From NCBI GenBank assembly GCA_023213315.1, contig JAKCPI010002620.1:62001-126000 (forward strand): a stretch of 64,000 nt of DNA. Direction: 5' to 3'. Below the pieces are notes generated by a model. The model saw only the letters and a list, made by a program, of their open reading frames with translations, searched no databases and was not told the DNA's origin. The position numbers were made by a program, and so were the translations under genes. The DNA comes from Euborellia annulipes. Taxonomy: Eukaryota; Arthropoda; Insecta; Dermaptera; Anisolabididae. Below, one piece after another: positions 1 through 10,924 of the stretch (positions are counted from its first letter, which is position 1; each line of letters starts with the position of its first letter).

Positions 1-173
1 TTATCCTTCGGTAATCGAAAGTTGTGTGCTGTGCTTGTCACACCAGATTTTTTGTGCCGACATATATTTAGTTTCCGACAGTTCGGTACATTTGAATAAC
101 TTATAACTATGGGAAAATATTTATATTTTGTTACCATGGCAACCATTTTCTCCTATCTTTCCTATCAAGTACA
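1..173 (-). mobile_element. Repeat A copy A1, left part (interrupted by LINE-1)
   Basis: Minus-orientation copy of repeat A. It opens with half of the terminal palindrome (CACACCAGATTTTTT near 42-54), then the conserved block including GTTACCATGGCAAC at 130-143, and stops at AAGTACA (167-173), where the LINE begins. The sequence resumes at 3394 with the same AAGTACA followed by the normal continuation AGAGTAAAG, which shows that one repeat copy was split by the retrotransposon. Confidence 0.8.
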
Positions 174-191
174 CACACTTGGAAAAATCAA

Positions 192-2417
192 TTGATTATT
201 CCAATACTGAAACCAAACAAAGATGCAGAGGTTGGCGCCTCTTACAGGCCCATTGCTCTGTCTTCATGTATCCTCAAAATTTTCGAAAAACTCATTAAGT
301 TTAGGCTTGAACATTTTTTAGAGCAAAATTACAAACTCCCACATCATTCTTTCGGATTTAGACCAAATTATTCTACAATGGATAACTTATCGATTCTAGT
401 CTCTGACATTCAGTATTCTTTTGCTGAGAAAGGGTATCTGCTTGCAGCTTTCCTTGATATAGAGGGAGCATACGACAACGTCGATGTTCATATTCTATAT
501 AATAAGCTTTTGCATGTAGGTATTGGACAGTCCACTGCTAAACTGATCTTCCGTCTGTTTGTAGAGAGAAATATCTATGTTAAAATTGAGAATGGCTTCA
601 TAAATCGTAGAGTCAGTAAAGGGGTGGCTCAAGGGTCGATCCTATCTCCTCTCCTCTTCCTTTGTTATACTTGCGATTTAGGAAGGTATATTGTCCCTAA
701 CTGCAAAATACTTCAGTATGCAGATGATATAACTATCTATTCTTCGAACATTAGGGTCGAAAAGTGCTGCGAGGATATAAGATCTTCATTAATGAGTCTT
801 ACAAGTCACCTACATGGTATCAATCTAGCCATTTCTTGTAGCAAGTCTTCAGCCTGTCTTTTCACAAGGAGAAGGGTGCCTCCCCCTCTAAGTTTAAATT
901 TGACTCAAAGGCTCGCTATTCCAATCGTCGCTAACGTTAAATATCTCGGTTTGATTTTGGACTCGAAATTGAGCTGGAAAGCCCAGATATATTGTCTTCG
1001 AGAGAAGTTAGTCAAAAGCATCTCGGTTTTAAGAGCAGTGGCAAGCTTTTCTTGGGGCGCACACCCTCGATCTCTAGTGCTAATCTATAATGCCTTGATT
1101 AGGTCACGATTGGATTATGGGAATTTTTTATTCGGCTCAGCATGTAAGACTTCTATACAAATCCTGGACAAGATCCAGTACAAAGCCATTAGAATCTGTT
1201 TAGGGTACCTCAAAACAGCCCCCACTAATGCTATGCTGGTAGAGGCAAACGAACTTCCCATAGAATTCAGGATACAATGGTTGGCGCAAAAATTTTATCT
1301 AAAGCGTTGGTCCCTTTTTTACCATCCCACTATAGAAACAATAAACGGCTTAGTTAAAAAGTTTTATAGTTCGGCATTCTGGAATAACTCTAAAATTCCT
1401 CCGTTAGTCCTAGCTTCCATAAAAATTCAGAATTTAAACATCCCGGTCAAAAAATTTTCTTTGCCCCCTAAATTCACTCTTCCTCTTTCTGTTTTAAACT
1501 CACCTATAAAGATATATCTTGATTCAAACTTGGTCCCAAGCAATAATTTCGACAAAGTTATCTTCACCGACGGCTCAAAATCCCAGAACAAAACAGGCTG
1601 TGCAATCTACGACTCCCATTCACCAAACTTCCTGCTATTCAAACTGCCAAATGAGCTCTCGATATTTTCAGCAGAAATGATTGCCATTAGAGAAGCTATC
1701 ATTTACGCGAAGAATTCAGCAGCTAATAACATTTTAATCTGTTCTGACTCCAAATCTTCTTTACTTTCCATTCAATCTGCAAAAAAAGATAGAAAGATTA
1801 ATTATTATGAAGCAGAAATAATAAACCAAATAGACCAATCCAGACTGAAGGGCCAAGATATAACTTTCAAATGGGTTAAAGGACACTGCCACAATCCAGG
1901 GAACGAAATGGCCGACTATCTGGCTAAGAGGGCGGCTAGCACAGGCCCTCTCTTAAATGAAAGAATCCCTTGGAGAGATGCGGTTGCCATCATTAAGCAA
2001 AATATCTGGAAAGAATGGTCCAACCACTGGAGGTACACGGCTACAACCAGAGGTTCGCATTTGTTCAAAATTAAACCAACTCCGGCCGCCCCATGGTTTT
2101 ACAAATTTACCGACCTCAATAGACAGGAAATTACAATAGTCAATAGATTGAGAATCGGACACACTCGCTGCAATGCGCACCTTCACCGTTTTTCAATAGT
2201 TCCGTCAGCTCAATGCGCCTGCTCCCTCTCTCCGGCAACTCCAGAGCACCTGATATTTTCATGCAAAAAATACGTCAACCATAGGACCAAACTCAAAACC
2301 GCACTACAGCCACACTTCCGAGATCCGCCTACATTCATCCAACTTCTAAGAAAACAGAACCTGATCATCATAAAAGCTCTTACTACATTTATAAGAGAAG
2401 CCAAAATTCCAATCTAG
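192..2417 (+). CDS. Reverse transcriptase-RNase H polyprotein of a LINE (partial, 5'-truncated)
   Basis: Codes for the retrotransposition enzyme: it copies element RNA at a nicked target, and the RNase H domain removes the RNA strand. Residue numbers are from the TTG at 192; the frame is open upstream into the truncation near 174, so there is no true start. RT blocks are visible: YRPIALSS (18-25), FLDIEGAYD (87-95) with catalytic D89, GVAQGSILSPLL (144-155), the YADD box (176-179) and KYLGLILD (250-257). RNase H follows with all four acidic residues: D460 in FTDGS, E495 in SAEM, D519 in CSDS and D575 in NEMAD. Near the C-terminus a CxC-x8-H-x4-C cluster (C675, C677, H686, C691) is the zinc-knuckle-like motif usual in this group. 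No stop or frameshift is seen over 741 codons. An APE endonuclease would be expected upstream and is missing. Confidence 0.92.
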   Translation: MIIPILKPNKDAEVGASYRPIALSSCILKIFEKLIKFRLEHFLEQNYKLPHHSFGFRPNYSTMDNLSILVSDIQYSFAEKGYLLAAFLDIEGAYDNVDVHILYNKLLHVGIGQSTAKLIFRLFVERNIYVKIENGFINRRVSKGVAQGSILSPLLFLCYTCDLGRYIVPNCKILQYADDITIYSSNIRVEKCCEDIRSSLMSLTSHLHGINLAISCSKSSACLFTRRRVPPPLSLNLTQRLAIPIVANVKYLGLILDSKLSWKAQIYCLREKLVKSISVLRAVASFSWGAHPRSLVLIYNALIRSRLDYGNFLFGSACKTSIQILDKIQYKAIRICLGYLKTAPTNAMLVEANELPIEFRIQWLAQKFYLKRWSLFYHPTIETINGLVKKFYSSAFWNNSKIPPLVLASIKIQNLNIPVKKFSLPPKFTLPLSVLNSPIKIYLDSNLVPSNNFDKVIFTDGSKSQNKTGCAIYDSHSPNFLLFKLPNELSIFSAEMIAIREAIIYAKNSAANNILICSDSKSSLLSIQSAKKDRKINYYEAEIINQIDQSRLKGQDITFKWVKGHCHNPGNEMADYLAKRAASTGPLLNERIPWRDAVAIIKQNIWKEWSNHWRYTATTRGSHLFKIKPTPAAPWFYKFTDLNRQEITIVNRLRIGHTRCNAHLHRFSIVPSAQCACSLSPATPEHLIFSCKKYVNHRTKLKTALQPHFRDPPTFIQLLRKQNLIIIKALTTFIREAKIPI

Positions 2418-2436
2418 TAAAGACAGTATTTGATAT

Positions 2437-2472
<36 letters not shown>

Positions 2473-2610
2473 ATTTTTTGTATCAATGTCTTTTTACCAA
2501 TGTTTTTCTTGTTCAATGTTTTTGTTATTAGTGTTATTTTATTATTATTCTTGCTATTGATGTTATTTTATATTTGTATTGTATTGTTGGTAATGTTCTT
2601 TGTAAAATGT

Positions 2611-3290
2611 TTTTACTTTCTCTTACCTATGTATATATGTAATATATATAGAGAGAGAAAGTATTGGATTCATGTTAAAAATTCGATGTCGAGATTTTGA
2701 TGGATCTTCACGTTTTGAGGTCCCCTGAATCCAAAAAGTGGTTTTCGCGACATGGTCTGTCTGTGTGTGTGTGTGTGTGGGTGGGTGTGTGTGTGTGTGT
2801 GTGTTCAATTTTAAGCATGAAGGAATTGAGCTAGGAGGATGAAATTTTATATTTAAGTTAAATACCTCCCGGGACCGGAAAAATAAGCTTTTAATCAAAA
2901 TTGGCCAAAGAGTACTAGTACTTTACTGATGTACTTTTTCAGTTTTTTTCGATTTTCTCAAAATTCGCTCTAACGATTTTGATTAAAATTCAAAAATCAA
3001 TTATTTTTTAGATGCTCTTTCAAATGTATATTCTCGTTTTGCCCTCAAAATTGTTTGAAGCACACTTTACTCTTGTATTTCATAGAAAAGATAGGAGAAA
3101 TGGTTGCCATGGTAACAAAATATAAATATTTTCCCATGTTTATAAATTTGACATCTTAAATTCTAATATATTGGCGGAAACTAAATATATTTCGACACAA
3201 AAATCTGGTGTGACAAGCACAGAACACAACTTTCGATTACCGAAGGTAAGAGAAAGTTGTGTGCTGTGCGCCAGTCACACCAGATTTTTG
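2611..3290 (+). mobile_element. Repeat A copy A2, full-length, inside the LINE-1 3' UTR
   Basis: The best full-length copy of repeat A. Order: TTTTACTTTCTCTTACCTATA start with an inverted AGAGAGAAAGTATTGG; a conserved block with GTTTTGAGGTCCCCTGA; GTTTTCGCGACATGGTCTGT running into a (GT)n tract (about 2757-2803); AGTACTAGTACT; TAGATGCTCTTT; the X-box GTTGCCATGGTAAC (3103-3116); and a terminal palindrome (about 3205-3287). It interrupts the LINE: AT-rich 3' UTR text with TTTGTAAAATG occurs just left of it and again about 30 bases to its right, and the LINE poly-A comes only at 3375. No coding potential is seen, so it is non-autonomous. Confidence 0.8.
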
Positions 3291-3393
3291 TATATGTATA
3301 TATTTTTATATTGGTTTTGTTTTGTAAAATGTTGTACAGTGGTTCTCCAATGGCCTCTGGCTTAAGGAGGGAATAAAAAAAAAAAAAAAAAAA

Positions 3394-3500
3394 AAGTACA
3401 AGAGTAAAGCGCTCTTCGGAAGATTTCAATGGCAAAAAGAGATTATACATTTCAAAGAGCATCTAAAAACAATTGATTTTTGAATTTTAATCAAAAAGGA
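3394..3500 (-). mobile_element. Repeat A copy A1, right part
   Basis: Continuation of the copy broken at 173: AAGTACAAGAGTAAAG, then the family blocks through the conserved ATTGATTTTTGAATTTTAATC segment. It decays into a 13-base G run at about 3508-3520. Confidence 0.75.
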
Positions 3501-3619
3501 GACCGGGGGGGGGGGGGTATTAATTTTTTGGTAAGGAGACTTAAACAGGTCATTTATCACAATCATTTGGTAGTTATAAGTTTTTATGCTAAAACAAATG
3601 CCATCATTTGAAACACATA

Positions 3620-3892
3620 CAAAGTCCAAAGAATGAAGGAAATGAGCTACGAGGTTGAAATTTAATATTTAAGTTAGGTATCCTCATGGCACATGACATA
3701 AAGCTTTTTAACAAAATCAGCCAAAGAGTACTAGTACTTTACTGATGTTCTTTGCAGTTTTTTCGATTTTCTCAAAATTTGCTCCAACGATTTTGTTCTT
3801 AAATCAACTATTTTGTAGATGCTCTTTAAAATGTATATTCTCATTTTGCCATTGAAATCTTCTGAAGACGACTTTACTCTAGGGGAAAGAGG
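3620..3892 (+). mobile_element. Repeat A copy A3, internal fragment
   Basis: Runs from the GAAATTT-ATATTTAAGTT block through AGTACTAGTACT (about 3727) to the CTTCTGAAGACGACTTTACTC block, then stops. The X-box and terminal palindrome are absent. Confidence 0.75.
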
Positions 3893-4431
3893 CTAGTGCG
3901 TTTTAAATAGCATGCGTGGCTATTAAATAACGAAAACATTTTATTTTGATTTCACACATCTTTCCTTGATTCTCTCATCGTGAATGAACCCAAAAGCAAT
4001 TTTATTTAACATCGGATCGGCCTCCAGGCGAATTGCATTCAAATGACATGACTAAAAGTTGATTTGTCAAAATGTTGCTTGTTATCCTGGATGTAATCTT
4101 ATGCTGTAGATCAGAATCGTCATCTACGTACAGTATTCCCCCTGTTAATGAATGCATTCTCTAAATAACTTGCCTCCCCCTCCCCTGTTGATTTACGTTA
4201 TTCATTTCTCGTTATTTGATGCTTCTGAGGGAGCTGCTTTTACCTTCTTCTTCGTCTTCTTTCCCTTTTCGTTACTTTTATTTTTTATCCTATGATTAAT
4301 AGCTGTTTCATTTTAAAGATAAACATCAACAGCAGCCAACTCCCTCTCTTCTCTTCTCTTACAAAGAGAGAGAAATTCCTTTTTATGCATTATTTTTTAA
4401 TCCAATCCTTTATCCTTTCTCTTACTTATAT

Positions 4432-4980
4432 ACAGGGTGGGCCATTAGTGCGTGGACGGCAGATTGAGGCCTTATTAACGGACATTTTAAGTTAGTTGAT
4501 GGTGCATCATGCGGACGGAGCCTTTAGGGCTACAAATATTTGTGTTCCAATTGCACTTCTTATTCAGGGTGATTCATATCAAAGTTATATTTTTTTCAAT
4601 GGAACGCATTGCAGATTTTGATTCTACTGCCAAGTCATACTAAGACTTTTTGTCATTCAAAGTATTCAAACAGAAACCGTTTAGCCACAAATCGGGGTTT
4701 TCTGAAAAAATCGAATATCACGCGTACCATTAAACTTAAAGTGGATGTTCTTTTGGGATGTTACTAACCAGGAAATGTACCAATGTAGGCCAGACGGGTA
4801 ACGCGGAATTATTCGTGAGCTGGGAGAAAGGCAGCCAAGCGGAAAACATTCATGGATAATTTGATTTTTTCAAATGGAACATGCTCCTTTTTTATGCCAT
4901 GGGACATGAAATTTAATTAGCTGAGATAAGATAAGGTTGTCTATATCAATATTTGGTAGTTTTCTTTTTATTCCAAAATA
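4432..4980. mobile_element. Probable relic of a DNA transposon
   Basis: Starts TATACAGGGTGGGCC, contains a second CAGGGTG at about 4566, and has a TTTTTTCAATGGAACGC segment of the kind found in degenerate Tc1/mariner-type elements that begin CAGGGTG. I cannot pair two ends or read a transposase, so the limits are rough. Confidence 0.35.
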
Positions 4981-5171
4981 TCTGATTAATTTGACTAACG
5001 AAAAAGAAAAAAATTTTTAAAAATCAAAACCAAAAAAAAAAATTAAAAAAAAGGAAAAAAATTTTAAAAATCAAAAATATATATAAATCTCCCATTTGAA
5101 CTCGTATCCTCAAAGAAGTCCCGCTTGCTCAAATTAGGGTTATGATTTTTCAATAAGATCAAAAGTGGCAA

Positions 5172-5211
5172 TAGCCTCGCCTCCCGAATGGCGGGCATTC
5201 CAGCTAGTAAT
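5172..5211 (+). mobile_element. Possible Helitron-type 3' end
   Basis: A short GC-rich hairpin (CGCC...GGCG) is followed about ten bases later by CTAG and then T, the layout of Helitron 3' termini. No 5' partner was found, so this is a weak call. Confidence 0.25.
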
Positions 5212-5618
5212 ATATAAAATTTAATCAGCCACTATTACAAAATTTTTCCTTTTTGTCACGTGATGGATATCTCGCACAGCTTGCACACTTTCTGGTCCCT
5301 CGACACATTCCCTTATCGACTTTCCCCTTGCCCATATCGTTCTCTCCACTCATGAATAGCAAATATTCTTGCCTTCAGATGGACTCATCTTTCAATATCT
5401 TTCTCCAACTCAAGTCCTAATTATTTGTTTTGCTCTTTTGATCTTCCTTTTGTCGTACCCGTATTTTATTCTTTGGCAAGTTCTCCACATGTGCTCATTT
5501 ATATCTCCTCCGTGGTGCCGGCTAAATGCCTCTCTGTACTTGAGGATCTATTCCAAATTTATCCTAGCATTTGTCTTTTGCCACTTTCTCATTGCTTTGT
5601 TTGCTCTGTGTGTTACAG

Positions 5619-6175
5619 AATGCAGTGAAACTGCAGAAGCAGCAATCGACTGCAAAACCGACAAAGGGCGGAAATAAGATCCTAGCTGCAGTGACATTGG
5701 GCGAATCGCTTGCCCCTAAGACGACTCCTGGGGTGGGGGCTGCAGCGGCTACACCACAAGCACCTCAAGCACCCCCCAACAGCCGCTGCAGCCAAAGAGA
5801 TACAGCCACCACCATCAGTACCCCCGCCTTCTTCAGTTCCCCCACAACCACCACCTATCCCAATCCAACCACCTGCCCCCTCCCCTTCCTCCTCCTCCTC
5901 CTGCGCCTCAGCTACAACCTCCTCCATCGCTACAATCACTGCCACCCTCTATTCCTCAATTGCATTCAGTTCCTTCCGTTTCTTCGACACCGACGGCACC
6001 AGTGCCTCCTCCATCCCAACAACCTCAACAACAACCTCAACCTCTACTGCAACAACCACCCATCGCTGCAGCAGCATCCAACAACGTACTGAACCATCAT
6101 CATCCGCATCATCATCATTATCATCATGCCGCCGCAGTACTGCAGCATTTGAATCCGAGCCCGACGGCCGCCACG
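5619..6175 (+). CDS. Candidate internal exon, Pro/Gln/His-rich regulatory protein (frameshifted)
   Basis: A coding-like island in AT-rich intron sequence. The acceptor is TGTGTGTTACAG before 5619 and the donor GTGAGT is at 6176. Translation starts in phase 0 with AVKLQKQQSTAKPTKGG and a Lys/Ala/Gly-rich segment, then turns Pro/Gln-rich. It ends in the third frame with a natural-looking run that includes PSVSSTPTAPVPPPSQQ and a His cluster. The reading frame must change once by a missing base (most simply in the six C at 5772-5777), or twice by extra bases (there and near 5874-5884); either restores phase 0 at the donor. An assembly homopolymer error is as likely as a true mutation. No folded domain is visible. 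Composition resembles transcriptional co-regulators, but I do not recognise the protein. It is probably joined to the other phase-0 exons downstream. Confidence 0.55.
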
Positions 6176-6404
6176 GTGAGTCCTCAGCTCTCGTTAATTG
6201 CATTTTAATATAAAATCAATTTGGTATTAATTGTTTAAATGGAAACTAAACGATCGGAAAAAAATGAATGAATGGAAAATAATCAGAGCAAATCGAACGA
6301 ACAAATAAATATGTTGCTTATGAAAAAAACTATTTTTTTATTAAAAACTCTCTCTTTCTCTTTTCCGATATTGCATTTAAATATTAATAAAAAGAAGAAG
6401 AATC

Positions 6405-6525
6405 GGGCAAATTCGTGTCAAAAATTCGACGTCGATATTTTGATGGAAGTTTTGAGGTCCTTTGGAGCCCAAAAAAGTGAGTCTGTGCGTCTGTCTCAAT
6501 ATCTCAAGACCTTTGAATTCGTAAT
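6405..6525 (+). mobile_element. Repeat A degenerate fragment
   Basis: Carries TCAAAAATTCGACGTCGAT, TTTTGATGGA and GTTTTGAGGTCC in family order, then a ctgtgcgtctgtctc stretch matching the (GT)n region. Strongly decayed; both ends are unclear. Confidence 0.6.
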
Positions 6526-6599
6526 CTTTAAAAGTTTGTTTGTACGTACAAGTCTGGATTATCTCCTCTTCTGAAAATATGACCCTTTATCTAGGAAAC

Positions 6600-7440
6600 T
6601 TCCTTTGCCAGGATATAAACTCCTTTCTTCTTCTTTATTACGTAATAAATGGAGAAATAATTGCGATCGCATCAATACTCGTACATCGTTTCTTTAGGGC
6701 AAAAATTATTTCAAAGGATGAAATTGGCAAATGATTTTGTAATGGGGGGATAATAAACAAAAAAAAGAATTTTTCATTAGAGACACAGCCTAGCATCGCC
6801 ATTGCATCGAATATACTTTGCAATGTTTATAAATTTGACTTCTAGCGCGCTCTGATGCTGTATTTGAAACCAAATAGGCCTCTGTACATGCAATCCATAC
6901 TTCAGATTTTTGTAATAATAAACTCTGGATAGGGTGTTTTCTTTTTTGTTGACTAAACTTTGCAAAACAAAAAGCTTTTATGGCTAGTGGCTTGCAAGTA
7001 TGCCACTGCCCTGCATTGTTTCTCTCTTCTCGATTCAATCATAAATCAATCGATTTGTCATTTCGCATTTGAATTGTAAAACTCTTTATTTGATTCCTAA
7101 CATTTCAATCTAATTGAGTTTTCCCATTAGATTTTCTTTTAATATTTCTTGAGTTGCTTCACCACTCGGGCCTGTTTTAAAGCATTTTGTTGCGTCGATG
7201 TTAAGTTAAAAAGGCAAAAACCCGAGTTAATGGGACAAAAGAAAACCGATTTGCCTTTTCCCTTGGAATAAATCAATCGAAGATGACCTTGACTGGGAGG
7301 TTCCTTTAAATAGCGAGAAATGTAGATTAGGCTAATAATCATTTGATAGGAATTCATTTGCATAAAAATAATGACGATCCTGAAATGAAGAATTAAAAAA
7401 CGATTTAGAAAATTAGACAACTATCTGCACGGCACTACTG
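6600..7440. other. AT-rich non-coding sequence
   Basis: No exon, tRNA or recognisable repeat. The short ORFs here have no codon structure or family motifs. Confidence 0.5.
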
Positions 7441-7754
7441 TTCGAAGAGATCGGAGTTTCAATTAAAGGGGGGGGGGTTAAAAAAATGTTGAGCCCCATC
7501 AAATGAGGAGCCGACGCTTTGCCTTCCCTTCCCATAACATCCTATTCGTATAAGGGCGCAAATTACTTCATTTCGGAATCCCGACGGCAAGTTGATCAAA
7601 CAGTGAGACACAGAAATAATAAAAGTTCCCCCTTATCTAGAAGGCCCTGAATTTTGAAATTCTAACCAAGAGTTGCCCACACAGATAGACAGACAGACAT
7701 AGCGAATTATTACAGACCTTTTTCGTAATTTATATGGATATATTATTTTTTATT

Positions 7755-7930
7755 TTATTTTTTTTTTCGCCATCTAATGGGCATTTAGACCCCATCCCTA
7801 TTGATTTAAAAGAGAAGAGATAATAGCTACTGCTGTCTGCTGGGAGATATTCCACACACTGATTTCCACGGGCCACCCATCCGTGCTTGAATCGAATGGG
7901 GGTTGTTGCTCTGTCTGCCAGGCCATTATC
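7755..7930 (-). mobile_element. SINE-B-like fragment
   Basis: Begins with a T run and CGCCATCTAATGGGCATTTAGACCCCATCCC, matching the tail half of SINE-B (see 30893-31096). Its other half (to GTCTGCCAGGCCATT) differs from that copy, so it may be a related subfamily. Confidence 0.45.
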
Positions 7931-8869
7931 TTTAAAAGTTCACAAAGAAAAGGATATTTTCGTAATCTGTGCCGATTAGAAAATTCTACGTACCTCTTTA
8001 AGGTAGGGGAAAGGTGTTTGAGTTAACTACTCCCACACTCGGATTGACATTCAAAAGGGTTATTAAAAAAAAAAAAGAAGAAATCGAATATATTTCACTG
8101 TGAATGATTTAATTATTCTTTGCTTTATCTACATTCAGAATAATAACAACAAAATAAGGAGACACATCACTCATATTAAGAATTTGCCACACCTGGGATG
8201 CTCTCAGATGAGGAGCCGGAGCGCAACTGATTGACTTGTTGGGCGCATTGGCCCGCAGACCAGAGACCTCGTTTTCTTTCAGAGGCCACACCCTCCGTGA
8301 CGTCATCGAGCCCCGCCCCCCTTGCTAGTACCCATCACTTCCGCGAGAGTGCATACATGACGTGCACCTCTAGTTGTTCCAACCTCCGCTTGATGGCAGT
8401 TCCAGTCACAAAGAGAAGAACATCAAGCGAGTCAATTGAGTGCGAAAAAAATCCTGATGATGATTTTTATCTCCTTTTAGATTAAATTCACTTTCTTCAG
8501 TCAATTAAACAAAACAATAGATAATGTAATAAATGAATGACAAATTATTTGATTAGGCAATGGGGGGGGGGGGGGACTGGCAACGGAGAAGAGCAACAGA
8601 TACATACCATAATCGTTGCGGCTAAGCAATGCCAGACGTGGCGAGACATCGGATGGGTGACCCCGAAGAATCTCTAGCCATCGGTATTATTAATAAAATA
8701 AATATATAAGATTTTCAAACCACTAATGGCCTCTGGAGCAGAAAAGGGCAAAATGATAAAAAAAGCAAATGGATTTGCGGCGTCTCGAATGCTTAAGTTG
8801 TGCGTTTGTAAACTCGGGATACGATTATATAGTTGTGCGTAATTATCAATTTTTATTTTAATCTCTTTT

Positions 8870-9165
8870 ATTTATCTACCCGGCATTCGTTGCCAGCACA
8901 GATATTTCTATGATATCCTTATTTGAAATTCCTCCCGGGATCCCCGTCTATTTACCTGCGGTGCTTCCGTGCTCGAAGCCCCACAGCTCAAATCCGGTGC
9001 CATCTACCATCAAACACACACAAAATTTCATCAAAATCGGTCCAGCCGTTCAGTGGCATACATTCATACACGCGGACAGAAGAATTGAGATAATTTCAGT
9101 CAAGCACCTCGGTTCGAAGAACCCAGCGAGTGAAACGTCTGTCAAACTTGCTGTTACTTAGGAAA
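8870..9165 (+). mobile_element. LINE or SINE 3'-end fragment
   Basis: Contains CATCAAAATCGGTCCAGCC within a block of the type common at the 3' ends of arthropod RTE/R1-like elements and SINEs that borrow them. A short reading frame is open but carries no recognisable domain. Flanking text (7560-7640, 9270-9480) holds CGACGGCAAGTTGATCAAAC and GTTCGACCAACTTGCC pieces resembling the Helitron 5' region at 59852, so several fragments are stacked here. Confidence 0.45.
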
Positions 9166-9565
9166 GGAAATGGAAATAGAATCTCAAATCCCTTCTAGAA
9201 AAATTATTTTCTATTAGCTTTTAAAGCTACTAATAGTTGAAGGTGCTGTTTTCCCCTTAGGGAAACATTTTTCGTAATTGTTCGACCAACTTGCCGTAGG
9301 AATTTCGAGATGGGGTTTTTCACCCTTCTAGAGGATGTTATGGAGAGTACGAGGAAAATAGTCTGGAGCCCGAATCTTCAGTTGAGGCTCAACATTTTTT
9401 TTGAAAATCTAGATATGATATCCCTGCTAGTAATAGCCTCCTAGTCTGTCCCGCTCTGTTTGACCAATTTCCCGTTCGGCTAGTCTAACAAGCCGAAAGG
9501 GAGAAGTAACTAACATAAAACGAAATAAAATTAAATATGCCAATTAAACACTCGGCTATTTGTTT

Positions 9566-9697
9566 CAAAAGTTTTATTAATTAAAAATTAACACTTGCAA
9601 CCCATTTCGACAATTCTTTGTGATCATCAGAATGTAATCACTTCTAGCGATGACAAGGAATTGCCGAAATGCGTATCAAGTGTTAATTTTTAATTGA
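9566..9697. mobile_element. Foldback element with paired hammerhead-like cores
   Basis: Left arm TTAATTAAAAATTAACACTTG and its inverse CAAGTGTTAATTTTTAATT enclose two motif copies. On the minus strand at 9601-9630 is CTGATGAT-CACAAAGAATTGTC-GAAAT; on the plus strand at 9647-9672 is CGATGA-CAAGGAATTG-CCGAAAT. The stems differ (ACAA/TTGT against CAA/TTG) yet each still pairs. Confidence 0.6.
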
Positions 9698-9917
9698 TCG
9701 ACGAGAACCAAAGGTCGAAAGTGTAAATCTTATTAAAACTAAGTAATTTGAATACATTTTTATCTCCGTGCTCAAGCTCCAGTCCTAAGAAGCGCGAATT
9801 CAACCTCTGTGCTTAGCTATATTTTATTTTATTAATATAAGGGTCTTTTTTGGCTGGTGGAATTTGTGTCAGGAATGAAAGTTGGAAGAAACGCAGCCAG
9901 AATTTTTTCTTTAAAAA

Positions 9918-9966
9918 TAACAGCTGACGTTTCGGCTTTGGTCAAAGCCATCATCGGGGCTGTTGG
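9918..9966 (-). ncRNA. Hammerhead-ribozyme-like motif
   Basis: Read on the minus strand: stem I AACAGC/GCTGTT, core CCGATGA (consensus CUGANGA, one change), then T, stem II GGCTTTG-AC-CAAAGCC with seven pairs, then GAAAC and GTC. Only the ACGT palindrome is available for stem III, so cleavage as a monomer is doubtful. Confidence 0.4.
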
Positions 9967-10117
9967 TGGTCAACTTTTTCCTTCCTTCTTCTATCACTAA
10001 TACAATATATTTATTTTGTGCCTAATGGGATAATTGACTCAGGGCACTACAATTTCATCTAATTTTATTTTATTCACATTAAATCATACCTTAACTTGGA
10101 TAATTAAAGAAATGATA

Positions 10118-10311
10118 AAATTAAGGCTAAACGCACACCAATTGAGCAAAGTCTTTTCAATGCTTCTCTATGGGCCAACGCACACCGAGAAGGCAAAGCA
10201 CAAATGAGCATGATTCGACAACATTGAACAACATTGAGCGTTTTGCTCAATCTGTGTGCATTGGCATTGAGCAAAACGTTTTTGCCCAATGGGTGTGCTT
10301 TGGCAATTAGG
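10118..10311. mobile_element. TIR-bearing MITE
   Basis: Imperfect inverted ends: GCACACCAATTGAGCAAA on the left and TTTTTGCCCAATGGGTGTGC on the right, with internal repeats of the ATTGAGC(A)AAA(C)G theme. No coding capacity; the target duplication is not clear. Confidence 0.45.
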
Positions 10312-10387
10312 CACCATCGAACACAGAAACACAGAATATCAGAATAGCACACATTTCATCACCAGGGCCCCGACGTCTTTCATAGAA

Positions 10388-10915
10388 CGTCAAAAATTCG
10401 ATGTCGAGACGACGTTTTGAGGTCCCCTGAGTCCAAAAAAGTGGTTTTCGCGACATGGTCTGTCTGTGGGTGTATGTGTGGGTGTTCAATTTTAACATGG
10501 AGGAATTGGGCTAGAAGGTTGAAATTTTATATTTAAGTTTTGTTCCCTCCTGGACCGTGAAAATAAGCTTTTAAACAAAATCGGCAAAAGAGTACTAGTA
10601 CTTTACTGATGTACTTTTTCAGTTTTTTCGATTTTCTTAAAATTCGCTCCAACGATTTTGATTAAAATTCAAAAATCAATTATTTTTTAGATGCTCTTTA
10701 TTCTCATTTTGCCATATTGAAATCTTCTGAAGACCACTTTACTCTTGTATTTCATTGGAAAGATAGGAGAAATGGTTGCCATGGTAACAAATTATAAATA
10801 TTTTCCCATACTTATAAATTTTACATCTTGAATTCCAATATATCGGCGGAAACTAAATATATGTCATCACAAAAAATCTGGTGTGACAAGCACCATTCAC
10901 ATCAAATTTTTTGTA
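10388..10915 (+). mobile_element. Repeat A copy A4
   Basis: Family order is intact from GTCAAAAATTCGATGTCGAGA to a degenerate terminal palindrome (AAATCTGGTGTGACAAGCACC near 10873). Contains AGTACTAGTACT (about 10593) and the X-box at 10775-10788. The loop of the palindrome is mostly deleted. Confidence 0.8.
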
Positions 10916-10924
10916 GTTACGTAT

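Larger units (their letters stand above)
174..3393 (+). mobile_element. LINE-1: 5'-truncated RNase H-encoding non-LTR retrotransposon
   Basis: A non-LTR retrotransposon lacking its 5' end: there is no ORF1 or endonuclease, and coding starts at the very beginning of the reverse transcriptase. Its ORF is uninterrupted. The 3' UTR holds a run of about 30 T (2440-2469), is interrupted by repeat A copy A2 (about 2611-3290), and ends in a poly-A tail (about 3375-3393). AAGTACA occurs on both sides (167-173, 3394-3400), consistent with a short target duplication. The intact ORF in a truncated copy suggests a young insertion. RT plus RNase H without an LTR points to the I superfamily (I, Nimb or ingi-like); I cannot place it more finely. 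Confidence 0.85.

Noticed and set aside
3205..3287. Terminal palindromes of repeat A as CRISPR-like units or transcription terminators
   Set aside because: They are dispersed singly at repeat ends, not regularly spaced with unique spacers, and the genome is eukaryotic.
5682..5945. Minus-strand ORF rich in Glu/Gly opposite the 5619-6175 exon
   Set aside because: It is the antisense of a Pro/Gln-rich coding strand; splice signals support the plus strand only.
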